This document shows positions 38,601 through 50,503 of a DNA stretch of 64,000 nucleotides, in pieces. The position numbers and the translations under genes were made by a program. The stretch is taken from contig JAZARR010000280.1 in the NCBI GenBank assembly GCA_037389465.1, forward strand, positions 124,001 to 188,000, written 5' to 3'. The stretch is from Baylisascaris procyonis. Its lineage: Eukaryota > Nematoda > Chromadorea > Rhabditida > Ascarididae. How positions within the stretch are numbered: the stretch's first letter is position 1; each line of letters opens with the position of its first letter. The notes under the pieces were generated by a model. That model did no database searches. It saw only the letters and a list, made by a program, of their open reading frames with translations, and was not told where the DNA came from.

Positions 38601-41251
38601 TTTGAACATCTGAAGCAGCGATTTGTGGAATTAGTTTTAAATGTGCCCACTTTTTCAGTTACTTTCGAGTTACGAATAGCTCTTCCGGTAAAGCTTATAG
38701 ACAGTCGGTCGGAAACTATATGAATGCGACGGGAAGTTCGGAGTTGATTCCCACAATTTTTAAACATTTGGGATTTTTGCTATCCTCCTTATATCTTCCC
38801 TGGTACATACTAGCGTCGCGTTAAGTATGGAGTGATTGCTTTGCTTATTGAAGCTAATGAAGTTAGGCGAACGTAGACTCACATATTGCACCAACTGCTT
38901 TGACATGCTTCTCCGTTTATTTAAGTGAAGTAATGATTTGTCGACCGAGGGAGGAGGGGGAGGGAGAGGTCCGACACTTAACTGAACAGCAATCGTTATC
39001 CATTTACAACACTTTTTATAACATCGATGTGCTTCATATAGGTTGTACGGTGTGAATATTGTGGTGTCGTCTTGAAACATCCGTCGAAGATTCAAGCCCA
39101 TATGCGCACGCATACTGGAGAGAAGCCTTTCGAGTGCAGCATTTGTGGTATGAGGTAAGCTTTTAGAACCTTTTTTAGGCGGTTGGGCTAATATTTTATC
39201 ATTGAGCAGTGAACGATGAGAGAAAGACAATGAAAATGTCTTGCACAGTGACATCTAGGCATATCTATGACTAGTGAAAAAGACAAAGGAGACCCACCAT
39301 CATCTTCCACAGTTCAGTTATTCGTATCCTCTCTTTGACGAGGGTAGTTGTGGTTCGCTATACCCATCACTTCGTTTAGCAATCTTTTGGTGAGTGAAGC
39401 TTCACCTCACCTTCCAAGAAAAATACTGAGTCAGTGTTGAAATGAATAACCAAAACATGAGTGACTTGTATCGTTCAAAATGTTTCATCTCGTCCGTTAG
39501 TTCCTATATTGGAGGATACTGCAGTGTTCCGTGATTTTGTCCATTCATGTGAATCGTTCGCTTAGCAACGGTTGGGGCTGATGTGATGGAAGAAGACAAA
39601 TATATAAGAGAAGGGAATGAGGGACAGACCCATTCATATCCCCCATCGATAGCGATCGCTTCCTCTCGCCACGACCTTTCCTTCGAAGGCATAGTACGAG
39701 CACGGTTTCACTTGTTCGATTTTGCTTATATTTTTACGCGCGCTAAATATTGGCCTCGCTTAATGTATCGTGAGCCTGTGAAACGGTCAACGAAGTGTAA
39801 ATCTAGAATGCGGGGTGTTTATAGATGGAGACAGGATTCTGCAAATTGATTATCGCTGAATCAGGGTTCCATATTTGAATGAATTGCAAAAGAAAAGTGC
39901 TAAAAGTGAAATTTTATCGTCATCCTCCAACTATAAAAATGACCAACCTTCAAACCATATGAACCGATGTGAACCATATGGTATTGATTGATGTAATATG
40001 GTATTGATTGTGTTTTCAGCAGGATACTGCGATTTTTGTTGCGTCCCTGCAGCACAGTAATTTTTGCGGAGTATATAACGGACACGATTCATTGTTAATT
40101 GAAGAGTGAGGATGGGACCCGAGCAGTTTGCCCACCTTCCTCTCGGTAGATGCAAGTGAAATCGTAGAGGTTTCGAGCGCTTTGTGAGACACTTCCTTTC
40201 TGTCTGTTTCGTTTTTGGCCATATACTGGCGGCGTGTCCTTCTCATTAGTCGCTCTTTGTTTTAATAGTTGAGTGTGCTTGAAATGCAATTGTGTGAGAG
40301 ATATGTACAATCACAAATACATTCATGATTGGTGGTCAGGTTTACACAACGAACACCGATGCGAATGCATGTTCGGCGTCACATCGGCGATACGCCATTT
40401 GCGTGCTCATGGGGATGTGGCAAGAGTTTTGTATCGAACGCTTTGAAGAATGCACACGAAGTGAGAATACATCTCGGTGAAAAGAGGTTCACTTTACACA
40501 CCTCTTTATTTCGATATGAATAGAATTTTTTGAATTTTCTAATGTCATTAAAAACAAATATTTCATAAACTTTTCAGCCTTTTCCGTTTATTTGAACACC
40601 CTCCCACTTTTAGTATTGAACATTTTTAATGCACTTGCTAGTATTGCTTCCTTTAGTCCTTTCTACTATCGCTTTTTACAATATTTGTCTTTTTATGGCA
40701 TCTCCAGATGTTTGTTTTTACTAATGATTCAGCCACAGTTTCACATCGCATTAGCTGGTTGTGACCACATTCAGCCGTGTTTTCGGACTTGATTTCGTTG
40801 AGGACTACGAAAGATTCCAAGTGATATATGTTCAGGATGAGTCGTCATCAGAATAAATTGCAGTTTTGTTTCGTTGTCTCTTGACGAATGAAGATTATCG
40901 TATGAATATATCGAGTTTTCGAATTTCCGGAAATGTCCAGAATTGTGGTGCGCGACTTAAAGAAATTTCACATGGTTCTTACTATTTGTCGTACTTTTCG
41001 TAGACCCCATCCGGGTCTGTGTAGCGGTTGTTCGATAGCATGCCGGAACATCGAATTATTAAAGGCGGGGTCCTCCATGCCCTCATCTGAAGCCACCTCG
41101 TCGCTCAGTGCCGTTGCCACCACTGCAGGATCAACCTCCTCCGACGCCGGAAGGGGAACGTTCTGCGATCCTTGATTTTCAACAACCGATTGGTGAAATA
41201 AAGCAATCATTTTCTGCATCAGCCAATAAAAAACTAGATGAGGTAGGCTGA
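35690..41251 (+). CDS. C2H2 zinc-finger protein 2 (cassette A), six exons
   Basis: Model: 35690-35770, 35993-36217, 37561-37638, 39042-39154, 40340-40486 and 41065-41251, giving 831 bases and 276 aa in phase. Exons 1-3 encode an acidic N-terminus and end in a basic RRKKAT segment. Exon 4 holds finger 1 ([21 protein letters not shown]) and the start of finger 2 (CSICGMRF). Exon 5 completes finger 2 (ending HVRRH) and carries finger 3 with CX3C spacing (CSWGCGKSF, ending HEVRIH). The last exon is proline-rich ([12 protein letters not shown]) and stops at TGA 41249-41251. Exons 1-5 are well supported. The last is less so: its acceptor (TTATTAAAG) is weak, and exon 5 could instead splice to 43648 (fourth finger, also in phase) or, using CTCG|GTGAAA, to cassette B at 42015. 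Presumed nuclear DNA-binding protein, paralogous to gene 1. Confidence 0.65.
36305..36355 (+). CDS. Possible alternative terminal exon of zinc-finger gene 2
   Basis: After the donor at 36218 (GAG|GTGCGT) an acceptor ATAATTGCAG closes an 87-bp intron. The following 16 codons ([16 protein letters not shown]) stay in phase and end in TAA. Use of this exon would give a 118-residue isoform with the acidic N-terminus and no zinc finger. The short intron size and clean phase are seen; expression is inference. Confidence 0.3.
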   Translation, partial: VKLHDYLQRMQNFSPH

Positions 41252-42014
41252 CTGCGTAAGTGCTATTATTTTTGATTATTAGCTGTTGTTTATATACATT
41301 ATTCGCTTTAAAGTTTTTTTACTGTAAAAATCTGTCAAGAGCTGCACCCTTTGCACAAAACCTTCCGAGGTTACCCTCCTTCTTCTTCAGTTCTGCCTCT
41401 CGCCCTCCTCCCTTCGTGCCTCTGCCAGCTAGTCAGGCATCTTTTGAAATGTTTGGCTTTTATCGTTTATGTGGTGTTCTTTGTAATGAACACAATTTGT
41501 AGCAGTCAGTGGTTATATTTTGCACGTTATGACAGTGTTAACGAATGCTTGCATATGAAGAGTTGTGGTTTCGATTAAAGCATTGCGCGATTAGTGAATG
41601 CCACAGCGCTATTGTTATATGTTGGTGTTAGCTGATTCCCAGAACGCTTGGAAGTTGCAAGAAGAGTGTTTGGTTGGATCGATTTGACAGCTGTTTTCCC
41701 TTTCCATCTCCTCCTCCCTTCCACCGCTTCTTTCACTTCGCCCCCTTAATTATCCCCGTTTCTGTTTGGAGAAGCATTGGAACCGTCGAATTATGAGTGT
41801 TCCCTTATGAACCTTGTAGTAGCACTCACAATTTTAGGCCCATTTGCATCTTTGATGTCTTTTATATCACTTCCTTTCTATCTCATACAGTTGGAGGGTA
41901 TCTCTTTTCCTGCAAGGAAAGAAGTATCCGGAAACACACATTGAGTCTAACTGAATAAAGGTGGAAATTGAAGTGGAATAATAGGTTCTTGGCAACTTTT
42001 TCTCTGTATTTCAG

Positions 42015-45000
42015 GCGATAATTCTTTATTGAATGATGAGCAGATTTTTGATCAGGTGATTGAAGCAGTTGCTGCGGGTATTCCTCTTCCACCACCACGT
42101 CAAGCACGACGACGTCCAGCATTGGTAGCACAATGCCAGGAATGCGGTCTTCTTCTTAAGCATCCGTCTAAGATACAGGCTCATCTCAGGACGCATACCG
42201 GTGAAAGGCCTTTCCAGTGTGGAGTTTGTGGCATGCGATTTGCCACTGCTAATCCACTCCGCGTACATCTGAGGCGTGCACACACCGGTTGGAGTTGGAT
42301 TATTTCTAGAATGAGTTGAAAAGAGATGGGTAGGTGGGTGTTTGAAAGAGGAATTGAGAGAGGTGAGGACTCTGCGAGAAGAAGGGACATTGGAGAATTT
42401 GGTGAGTAGGACGATTTTAATGATGGTAAGCCACTTGTTTAAAAAGAGGATGCGAATAAGGGTTTTGACACAAATTTCATGTTACACACAGTCAGTGTGT
42501 AGAATCAAATAACAAATGAATTGAAAAGAACCTGTTTTTACAATTGAAAGCTTTCTAATTCTTGCAGTGAAACTTTGTTACTATGAAATGTTGGTGAAAA
42601 AATTTGATATTGACAGTTTATTCGATTATTGACTCTAATTGTTGGTACTTCGATATAGAATATAGTGGAGAAATGTTATATAGGATGCTTGTGTACAGTT
42701 TTGAATGTCTTAAATTTGTTCACTTAAATGGGAGGGTTGAAATAGTGCTCTGTTAGATTTCGCGATTTTTGAAGGAGAGAAGCCATACGAGTGTACATGA
42801 GCACGAAGTGTACATGAGAACGGTCGAAGATTTGTTTCTGCTTCGGCACGAAATGAGCACGAACGCATAGTACATGCTGGCATAAAAAGGTTAGTATTTT
42901 GTTGAAACGAAGCGTTCTTCATGGGAAAGAAATTCCTACGTCGTCATGGAATTCCGTTCATGTAGCTCTTGACTTAGAAGTTCTTGCGAAGGTTGGGCGG
43001 GGACGGTCGTGTAACAAAGGGAGATCTAATAACCAGGATCTTTGGCACCTTCTTCCCCAGAACATGCCTGGTATTCAACGAGTTTTACTTGGGATTGTAG
43101 GCCGTTGTAACGTTTCAGGTGGGATATATGCTTCTGTAGATGTGGTACGGAAAAAGGAAAGGTTAGGTAGGGCTGCGGCTGTTGGGACAATTTTCTGTGA
43201 AAGGCATTTCAGTTGTTTCACATACGAAACTTCCAAAAATTTTGTGCTGTTCTCTTAGTTGTTCGTTATAGCTTAAAGAAGAAGGGAGAGATTGTCCACC
43301 GTTTGATATTGCTGAGTATCATCAAAACATCAAAACTGCTTGCAACTGTTTCTTTATTTCCGCAAGGGAGTGCATCTTATTAGTGCCCGTTTGGGAATTC
43401 GAGGTTCCCAAAAAGGTTGACTTATAATGATCGCAGTCGGCCGCAAAATACCTTTTTCCTCGATAAATACGTCGTTCTCTCGCGCAGAAGTTTTTCTTCA
43501 TTTCAAAAACCTATCTCGACTTTACAAGGTGAAAGTATCAGCAAAATGAAGATAGAGTATTTACACACACTTCGTCAGTGTTTTGAATATTAATATAACA
43601 GCGGAGAACTACTTTGGAAATGTATTATCATTTATGAATTTGTGCAGATATCAGTGTACCGTGGGTACTTGTCGTCGATTGTTCACTCGTCGTCGCTATT
43701 TGATGTTACATCATGAGAAAGAACACCTTGAAGCTGAACGGCAAGCAGACAACGCGATCGAACGCGTGTTGGGTATGGTGGAGCGTGAAATTCATGCTGC
43801 TGGAAAGTCGGACAATGAAGCATCCGTATGGGTGCCACAGAAGTAAGTCCACTTGAAGTGTTCTTATCTCGACTAGGATTATTGTAGGGTCTTGTATAAA
43901 CATCAGGAAATTGTATAACGCAACCAGTTAAAAGAAATTCTTATTTTTAAATGGAAAGGCGGACTATTGAGGTTTTATTCGGGTTGTTAGTTGAATTCCT
44001 TTCCCAGACGAGCAGTTTGAGAGGACGATTGAGGCATACTGCTATTGGGCACTCTTTAAATTCTTCAGTGGAAAGCAGCTTCATTCAAATTGTTTAATGA
44101 AGACAGACTGCAGTGACGGAAGCCAATCACTAAAATTGTTCCTTAATTTAGATATAACAAAACTCTATGTGATGATTTTGTAAATCAAAAAAAAAAAAAA
44201 TGAATAAAAGCTAGCCAAGCAAATTGTATTTCAGATTTGAACAAGAATATTTTGAGTTCATGATTCTGTAATGATTTAACCTGGATTACCTATAATTTCC
44301 TCAAGTCGTTGAGGGAGAATATATATTTGGGGGAATGTGACACGTTCTGGCATTTTGCATGTGCTTCCTTGAAATTTCGTTATTGCTTTTTTGAGAATGC
44401 TTTGAGTGTTTACTGAGTGCGTATTGCAAGAGATGCATGATTGTATTGATTTTGGTACAAGGCGTGAAACTTAGACAGAGGCACCCATTCCCATTCCCAA
44501 TTTTTGAAAAAAACATTGAAGTTTGACAACATTTATTGTGCTTTCCGAATGTTCGTTTAATTGAAAGAATTTATTTCAGAGAAAATGAAGAAAGGTTTGA
44601 AGAAGGAGAAGGGGAATCGGTCCCTGTCAAGCTTATCGCAGAAAACGGCGATGAGATTGTTGACGGAGTGAATGGATTGAATGAGGAAGTAAGTTAGGAT
44701 ATTTGCGCTTTTTGCCTATTTTTCTCCTAAATGCGATACAAGGATTCATCCTGTAGCTTGGAATCTCTCCGTCTATTTTAACTTGTGGTTGGCTGTATCA
44801 ATTTGAATGAAGTTTGTGGAAAGAATTTTCAGACCACCTGTCCACTTAATATCTATGATCAACGCATAAATGTTTGGCTTATTCCTCCATTCCGCTTCCC
44901 CTTTCGCGGAAAACTAGAAATTTCTGATTCGATAGTTTTAAAATTTTGAAAATTAAATCGAGATTTGAAAGCCTTCTCAAATCAGCCTAGGTTCCTTGGA

Positions 45001-46580
45001 TCCATTTGTGCTCACGAGCCCAAAAAAAATCCCTTTAGATTTGTCTTCTACCATTTCCTTCCCGCTTCACTCGTATCTATTTCAGTGAGATGCCCGCACA
45101 CGAATTTGATTCCTTTAAGGAGCAATTGCAAAGTCGTTTAATACCACCGAAAAAGTTTTCATTGCGTTTTGGCTTCTTCTATGACAAAAGAATGTTGTGT
45201 TCTCAGGTGCTGATGTATACGGAAGGATTCGAAGAGTCGATGGATGATATTGTTGTTGAGGAAGGGCCGGTCGAGTTACACGACGAAGTGCACTCGGCAG
45301 CTTCACAGCCAATCAGTCCACAACATGATCAGGTTCAATCCCTTCTTTTATGTTTGCCTATATTTTTTTCCATTTAGTCATATTTTTGGCAATACTGAAA
45401 GAAATGGAAAGTAACATATCGTTTAGTTGTTCAAGTTGAAATGTTTTAAACTTAAGTTGAATGTGTTTTTTCTTTTACTGAACATGAGGGCAGCAATGCA
45501 CTTATCTGTGTATAAGATTCGCATTGTAAGACGCGACATATTTCTGAAATTGAATATTCGAAATCATCTAATCTCTATAAAATCGGAATATACTAACAGA
45601 AATATGAGTTAATGCTTTTTTCTGATTACTCGGCTATTACTAATATTACTAGTCTGACGAAGTCTGTATGTGTAAGGTGGATTTCTTTTGCGCCGTCTGA
45701 AGGATTATAACTTCAAACTCAAACTGTCATGGTGAGCTGTTGTGAGCGTTTGATGCGTTGACAATTTGTATGCTTATTTGACTGTTTCATTATTGAACAT
45801 ATAAAACTTATCGAAACAGAACATAAGCTGCAAAAGTGCCATTGATTAACTTCTTCGATGCTGTTAATTAATCCATTTTGCACATATAACTCGATTTTAT
45901 AAAACATACACCTTTAGTTTTTATTCTAAAAGATTCTATGGAAGTTCACATGATTCAGGCTAATTTACGTTTCCTCGCATTGAAAAATTCAAGGAAGACG
46001 AAAATCGGTAGCGATTTAAACCACTGAATGGGAGGGAATATTAAACATCTCAATGGGTAAAACGGTTCCAAAGTCTGCCATCAAAGAAATGAATTTTTCG
46101 AGAAATTTATGAAAGTTTTTCGAATTTTCGATCAAGGTAAACTCAGTTGACCCGGTCTCCTCTGAAATGCTAAAAGATGCCTATATTTTCTTTCTGTGGC
46201 ACTTCGATTGGATGGCGAATAGAGGCGAATTAGAGATGTGCTAGCATATCACAGCTGACGAACATATGCCTGAAATTCGTTTGCAGCATCTTCGTATCAT
46301 CAACGAACAATTTGACCCATCAATCGATTTATTCGAGGAAGAACTTGCGAACGAAGTTTACTTATTTGATGGTGAATACCTAGTCGTCGATGAAGCCTAT
46401 CTGGAACCACAACAACCTGAACCCGAACTTGAGTTCGAGGACGGATGCTTAGAAGAGAATGACGATCATCTGGTCGAGATGAGAAGTTTCTGGCTTCCGA
46501 GTATGGGGCAGAGTTCACGACTTGGTCGAGTCCGCATCATCAAGCCCAAAAGCTCTCTAACAAGGCCAGAAGACCCATAA
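42015..46580 (+). CDS. C2H2 zinc-finger protein 3 (cassette B plus acidic C-terminus), broken in finger 3
   Basis: Exons: 42015-42287, 42775-42889, 43648-43842, 44580-44688, 45207-45332 and 46287-46580, all in phase. The 5' exon enters in phase 1, so a first exon is missing from the model. Exon 42015 follows a classic TATTTCAG and encodes [12 protein letters not shown], a proline/arginine segment, finger 1 ([21 protein letters not shown]) and finger 2 (CGVCGMRF, ending HLRRAH). Exon 42775 should carry a CX3C finger 3 but has an in-frame TGA at 42798-42800 and lacks the second Cys. Exon 43648 gives finger 4 ([14 protein letters not shown], ending HHEKEH), then a long helical acidic tail ([22 protein letters not shown]) ending at TAA 46578-46580. 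It could be an expressed gene reached from cassette A with B skipped, or a decaying duplicate. An AATAAA lies at 46781. Confidence 0.55.
42775..42889 (+). pseudogene. Broken third-finger exon of cassette B
   Basis: The exon keeps its ends: an acceptor TTTTTGAAG before GAGAAGCCA, the GEKPYEC linker, and a good donor AAAAG|GTTAGT in phase 2. It also keeps the finger core ([18 protein letters not shown]). Between them TGTACATGAG occurs twice, 17 bp apart, introducing TGA and replacing the second Cys of the CX3C motif with Asn. Relative to cassette A and gene 1 this is a net gain of 15 bases. Confidence 0.6.
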
Positions 46581-46780
46581 TTTTATAAGTTTTTTTACAT
46601 GGTCACACCAAAGGCTTTCAATCAAGACGCTGAAGAGCGTCGATCGCAATTTTCCTCCAATATTTTCGTTATCCTACGCGCTTTCTGATGTGATACTGTT
46701 TCGAAAATTGCTTAGTGAGTCAATATGGAATGAAATATACTTTTTGGAGAGGGAGGGCAAAGGAGGAAGAAGAGAAGGAT

Positions 46781-46786
46781 AATAAA
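46781..46786 (+). terminator. Candidate polyadenylation signal of zinc-finger gene 3
   Basis: AATAAA lies 201 bases after the TAA, inside a purine-rich stretch. It is the first canonical signal downstream of the stop. Confidence 0.35.
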
Positions 46787-47845
46787 TGGGGAGGGAGGGG
46801 AGGAGGCCGAACTTTAATGGTGGATTGGCAGTTAGCAGCTTCACCTTCAGATGCATTTTCTTGATGCAGAGTGAGCAGAGAGAAGCCGAGTGAAAGCAAA
46901 TATTGAGGTGGCTTTCGATATATCAATGGCACTTGTCTCAGTCTATTGTTGTCTTTCTTTGCCCCATGTCTTTCATTAAACAAATAGAAGTGTTAGATCC
47001 GATTTGAAGGCACTAATGGATGGATCATCAGCACCCATCTGGTTCGATTGTCAAACTTCACATTTATATGCTCAATGATAGCATATAACGCCATCTAACA
47101 GCAATTATCAAGTTCATCGACCGCATATAAAAGCGACACTTTCGTCTAATGAAAGAGGAGTTCGCCGATCTATTTGCAGCCATATACAACTCATAATTGG
47201 AGGTACAAAATAAGACTTGTTTACTCGTGTACGACTGACCGTTGTATCCCCTCAGTTTCCAAACATTGCATGTGGTGATCGTGCCCTCTAATGTTTCCTC
47301 GATCCTATTTGCGATATTGTGAAATCGTGGAAAACACTTTCTTTAGCTTTTTGGTTTAACATTTCCTTAGATAACACTTTTATTTGTAGCTGGTTGATGT
47401 TATTTTAATTTTTGCTTCTGTGCTATTCGGCGCATATGTCATAATATTTTGCGATTTTAGTTGTGGTTATTGCAGTCAAAGTTGAAATTGCCTTTGTATT
47501 GAACCATTCGATTGGAATTTTTAGGAGTTTGCTTGAAATTGCGTTATTTATTGGGCCATTAAATGACTCTTTGTTCTTGTCTAATAATTTGCAATGAATC
47601 ACTTTTATAAACGCTTTAGTGATCGCATCTCTGTTAGTGGAAATTCGATAAATAAATAAATAGGTTTGGGGATATATGGAGAGAATTTATATTTATTGAT
47701 TGTATGGGATATATCCACTTGACTTACTTTGAAATTATAAGTTTTGTTATTGATTAAGTTGGCATTCGATTGTTGATAATAACTCAGAAAAGAAATATTT
47801 TTAGATGCTTCGAATTTTATCTCCTCTGCACTGCGATATATAAAT

Positions 47846-47925
47846 AATGCTTTATTTATATTGTTTTAGAAGAATATACAATGATGCTTTATTTATATTG
47901 TTTTAGAAAAATATACAATGATTCT
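47846..47925 (+). repeat. Two-copy tandem repeat (about 37 bp)
   Basis: The unit ATGCTTTATTTATATTG plus TTTTAGAAGAATATACA occurs twice in direct succession with only single-base differences. Confidence 0.75.
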
Positions 47926-50383
47926 TTATTACTTACGGGCTATTTTCTATTTTTAATGCGCTCTTTTTTTATTTTTGTAACCTTTTTTTTCGAAGATTTT
48001 GAATGATTTTGCTGAACATCTTTGAGAGAATTTAAAGATATCTCATTATATATTCTATTTTTGTTCTCCTTTCCTTCCTTTCTTCTTTCCCTGGTTGATG
48101 TCATTCTAGATTGACTGCTTTTACATCCATCCCCCTTCACCCGTTGACTACGAATTTCTCCTCCACCAGTCTATGCTTTTTCCAGTATTTTTTAAAGTTA
48201 TATCCTTCCTTTTAAGAGATATTATTCTCTATTAGCTATGTTGTTCCCGTTTATTTCGCGTCGATTTGCGATTCTATGGACAGTGTGAATTCCTTTTTCC
48301 ATTTCTTCTAATCCTTTCTTTCCTGCTTCATTTTTTCGAAACGATGCCACAATGAGTTAAATAGTTAATGGTCAATAGGATGATTCTGGAACCAGTTTAG
48401 TAGAAAACGTAGATGTCGTATTACAGAGACCCTAGTTGCATTGAAAGCAGAGAGTAAGCTGGGAAGGATGAAGAAGGTGCTAACGAGGTTCACCCAGATA
48501 TCACATATCCTAGATGAGAAATCACATCCAGTTATGGTCTGATTCGTTTTCATGCTCGAAGTTCAACAAAGATTTGGTGAGTGGGAATGAACAGATTCTC
48601 CCTGTCCTACTACTTTCCTTTCAAATCGTGGCAGATGTTTCGAGAATTTTGAGTTTTGAGTACTGAGTGCATATTACGAGACAATTTTGCACGCTTTCCG
48701 TCTTTTAAATGCTTTCCATAATCTCTCAAATTGAGCTTATTTTTGGAGAGGGTGATATATTCGGAGTAGATTTGAGATGATTATTGATAATGATAAGTGC
48801 ATAACACTCTTTTATCCTTATATCCAGGTAAAGAGGCGAGAGAGATTTGTAGAATTCCCATATGAAATGTGGCAAAAATTGTTTTTTCGTTGCAAAAAAA
48901 TATTGATGAAGGGAGAGAAGAAAGCGGTGGAAGGGAAAAGGATTTGACATTCTCCGTCATTTGAACATTTTTCACGTCTCGATCGCATTTTATGGTTCCA
49001 GGAATATGAAAAAATAGGTGATCACTGAATAAAGTAATGAATAGAAGGAATTGATCATATAAGAGCAAAAAAAAAAAAATAGAATCTAAAATTGAAAAGG
49101 AAATTGGTAAGAAGAGTTAAGAGTCGTTCAAAAAACATGAAGAGTAGTGCATAAGTCTGCTATGCTCAGCGGAATCCATGGGATAAGTAAGTGACTGTAT
49201 GATGGGAATATGTTCGCTTGTAACACCTTTCCTTAGGAAACAATAAGGCGGTACAACAAAAGCTAAACTGACATCCTCAGTAGATCTTCAAATATAGACG
49301 ATATACCTTGATTTGTGAGGTGTTGTAGTGTCGCTTGCACAAAATTGCTTTTTCTACTCATAATAAAGTGTGAAGTTGTGTTGTCCAAAAATTAAGCTTA
49401 AATAAATTCAGTCTCTCCCACCACATTCTTGCTAATATCATAGACTAGTTCTTTTAATAAACCATAACTTATTTGATAATGAGGTCAGGTTTTGAAAATG
49501 GGAACTTATAAGTTGTTCTGTTGAGGTCTTCCTTATGCTTTTCATGATAGGCATTGATTGATTGAAATTTAGATATTTCGAGTACTTGCTTCATCTTGTT
49601 TACCTTTTGCCAATTCGCATTGTAGTTTTTGGCAAAGTTTTGTGCTTATAATAAACCTCATTTGGATTTTCGTTTCTCATACTTTGTTCGTGAATTACCG
49701 TACGATATCGATCGGTCTTATACGTTTATCGATTCCACTATGGTTTCCACTACTTCTATTTTGATATGTTTGATTTATTGACTGAGGTCTTTCTCTTAGT
49801 TAATGTAATCTCCTGGTAAAACCCAGATTGGTTTTCTTAAATGCGAAACAAAAGGGAATGAGCCATGGAAAAGAGGAGAACAACATTGCACAGTGAAAAG
49901 CGTAAAACCTGCACCTTCACTCAGCGGTTCAAATTGCTTTTTTCATGTATTGCTGAAGGAGAAAAGAATTCGATAAGAATTAGCACGCTGTTGCATGTGG
50001 ACGGTTGTAATCCTCGATTACAAGTCTCTTCAGGATATGGTACCATTATTCTTGCATATGCATCTGTGCCAGGATGTACCACTCTTGTTGATACCCTATG
50101 TCGACTGCTGTTTCGGGAAGAATTCGTTGACCCTATCATTGTGCCTTGTTATTGTGAAGAAAAGAATTAGTCCTAGTCGAGGGAAGAGAACGGTTGCGGC
50201 AAAGTATATCTGCGATGGCGAACGGTGGCAAGAATCCCGGATAGCACGTGTAAGGGTGTTGAGCCATGTTTTGCCCTTCTACTTTTGATTTGTCCATGAA
50301 GGATTCGCAAATTTCTTTTCTTCGGAGGCTCAACCAGGTGCTGTGTAATCTGGCGACAAGACGAGAAATTAAGGTTTCTTTTA

Positions 50384-50503
50384 TTAACCCTGTATTAGGC
50401 CTATAGCAAGAAAACCAACAATAGTAGGGCGGAGGGGATAAAACGACGGCATGGAGGAGGAGGACGTCGCTGCGGTGCGAACCCATCCTCGCAAGGACGA
50501 CAT
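50384..50503 (-). CDS. Possible small peptide gene (39 aa) or first exon
   Basis: On the minus strand an acceptor CGGCTTTTAG lies 6 bases before an ATG. The frame begins MSSLRGWVRTAATSSSSMP, Arg/Ser/Ala-rich and poor in acidic residues like a mitochondrial presequence, and continues with a hydrophobic PTIVGFLAIGLIQ. It ends at a TAA overlapped by AATAAA (GGTTAATAAAAG), so start, stop and polyadenylation signal are compact. The block is GC-richer than its surroundings. Alternatively this is the first exon of a longer minus-strand gene, since a 58-codon open stretch with a decent acceptor (TTGTCGCCAG) follows at about 50170-50355. No family was recognised. Confidence 0.3.
   Translation of the reverse strand: MSSLRGWVRTAATSSSSMPSFYPLRPTIVGFLAIGLIQG

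Larger units (their letters stand above)
46581..50383. other. Gene-free interval after the zinc-finger cluster
   Basis: No supported exons. It has a G/A-rich tract at 46745-46806, a duplicated unit of about 37 bp at 47846-47925 and AT-rich filler. Confidence 0.5.

Noticed and set aside
40968..41219. Minus-strand 84-codon frame with acidic composition
   Set aside because: The plus-strand proline-rich exon over the same bases joins cassette A in phase; the minus frame has only a weak acceptor and no partner exon. Kept as a finding because it is not excluded.
42798..42800. TGA in zinc-finger exon as a selenocysteine codon
   Set aside because: It sits next to a local duplication that also destroys a zinc ligand, and zinc-finger proteins do not use selenocysteine. 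Mutation or sequence error is simpler.
49865..50170. 101-codon plus-strand frame with several Cys
   Set aside because: No splice signals, domain or compositional bias; it overlaps other equally long frames on the minus strand.
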